Shown here piece after piece: positions 63,615 to 64,000 of a DNA stretch of 64,000 nt (position 1 is its first letter; the number at the start of each line of letters is the position of its first letter). A model generated the notes under the pieces. That model saw nothing but the letters and a program-made list of their open reading frames with translations. It had not been told where the DNA came from and ran no database searches. This stretch comes from Chloroflexota bacterium (GTDB lineage: Bacteria > Chloroflexota > Dehalococcoidia > Lucifugimonadales > Lucifugimonadaceae), in contig VXSB01000054.1 in NCBI GenBank assembly GCA_009838175.1, positions 1 to 64,000 of the forward strand, written 5' to 3'. A program made the translations under genes and the position numbers.

Positions 63615-63752
63615 CAGTCTCGCTCCTCGCACATCATCCCGACAGCCTATGTCACCGAGGTGCTCCTTTGAGGATGAAGATTAGCACATCTTTATGATGC
63701 AACGTATCAGTAGCTATGCAAAAGGCTCTTTAGCACAGCCGCAGAGCGATTT

Positions 63753-64000
63753 TCAGCCCTCAGCTTTTCTGAAACGCCAACCGTACATGATGCTTCCGTA
63801 GTAGTTGAAGATGCGCCTCGCTTCGGGGTCGTCGAAGTGATAGTCCGCGCCGAGTTGTCTTGCAGTGGCTATACCGCTGACAAAGCAGGTTTCCTGACTG
63901 TTTACCAGCGTGTGCGCGCCGCAGTGCCAAGTATTGCGCTTCCCCTGAATTCGTCCGAACAAAGGAACGAGCAACGTAACATGGCGCACATCGTGCACGA
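63753..64000 (-). CDS. FAD-dependent amine-oxidase-like oxidoreductase, C-terminal part
   Basis: Only the last ~82 residues are in the window; the gene runs in from beyond the right edge. The motif WHCGAHTLVNSQETCFVSGIATARQLGA is the C-terminal FAD-contact region seen in amine-oxidase- and phytoene-desaturase-like flavoproteins. It is upstream of the P450 on the same strand (gap about 138 bases) and may serve the same pathway. Confidence 0.7.
   Translation of the reverse strand, partial: VHDVRHVTLLVPLFGRIQGKRNTWHCGAHTLVNSQETCFVSGIATARQLGADYHFDDPEARRIFNYYGSIMYGWRFRKAEG

Overview
The window looks like a bacterial chromosome segment of moderately high GC, densely coded on both strands. My best guess is Chloroflexota, close to the SAR202/Dehalococcoidia marine or sponge-associated lineages. 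That is inference from gene content: a flavin-dependent luciferase-like oxidoreductase, an enolase-superfamily dehydratase, SMP-30 lactonases, AXE1-like esterases, a doubled ThyX-like protein, LppX- and LppM-like lipoproteins, a SigK/RskA-type pair, and dispersed palindromes between genes. I see no 16S rRNA, phage, insertion sequence or CRISPR array.

Layout. 0.1-5.1 kb: 2-hydroxyacid dehydrogenase, a doubled ABM-domain protein, GNAT, SDR and MFS genes. 5.3-8.9 kb: a four-gene ABC exporter operon with two ATPases and two permeases. 8.9-18.2 kb: amidohydrolase, beta-propeller proteins, an NYN-domain protein with a structured leader, LLM flavoenzyme, M20 peptidase, AlkD-like repair protein, sulfatase. 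18.2-23.6 kb (minus strand): acpS-nnr-unknown-coaBC-unknown-flavin monooxygenase. 23.7-29.9 kb (plus): folD, pyruvate dehydrogenase E1 alpha, E1 beta and E2, and a double ThyX-like protein. 29.9-37.2 kb (minus): two AXE1-like esterase paralogues, MFS, lipoprotein, ECF sigma and anti-sigma, SirB1/TPR protein. 37.2-40.2 kb: a TPP riboswitch driving a ThiZ-ThiX-ThiY pyrimidine uptake operon. 40.2-42.8 kb (minus): two SMP-30 lactonases and a HAD dehalogenase. 42.8-49.8 kb (plus): thiD, then a catabolic run (ornithine cyclodeaminase-like, Ldh2-like dehydrogenase, sulfatase-like, Gfo/Idh/MocA, sugar epimerase) and an AT-richer unknown gene. 49.9-57.6 kb (minus): MFS, M24 peptidase, MocA-like nucleotidyltransferase, XdhC, LppM-like lipoprotein, ChrA, enolase-superfamily enzyme. 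A CAT-anticodon tRNA sits at 57.8 kb.

The most interesting region is the right end, 58.0-64.0 kb. An RND/MMPL lipid-type exporter is followed 11 bases later by a full-length homologue of eukaryotic sterol C-24 methyltransferase (Erg6/SMT), including its C-terminal sterol-methyltransferase domain. Facing it is a cytochrome P450 whose first ~220 residues are a GPP34 (GOLPH3-like) domain, a fusion I do not recognise as described. Upstream of the P450, cut by the window edge, is the C-terminus of an FAD-dependent amine-oxidase-like oxidoreductase. Together these suggest a bacterial sterol or triterpenoid modification and transport locus.

Other points worth attention: an AXE1-like esterase with Asp in place of the nucleophile Ser; a sulfatase-like protein without the formylglycine motif; a ThyX-like tandem protein with a degenerate dUMP-binding motif; a 38-bp compound palindrome in front of the sigma gene; and a structured leader with an overlapping upstream ORF on the NYN gene. 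All coordinates come from reading the sequence. Family calls rest on motifs recalled by eye, without database searches.
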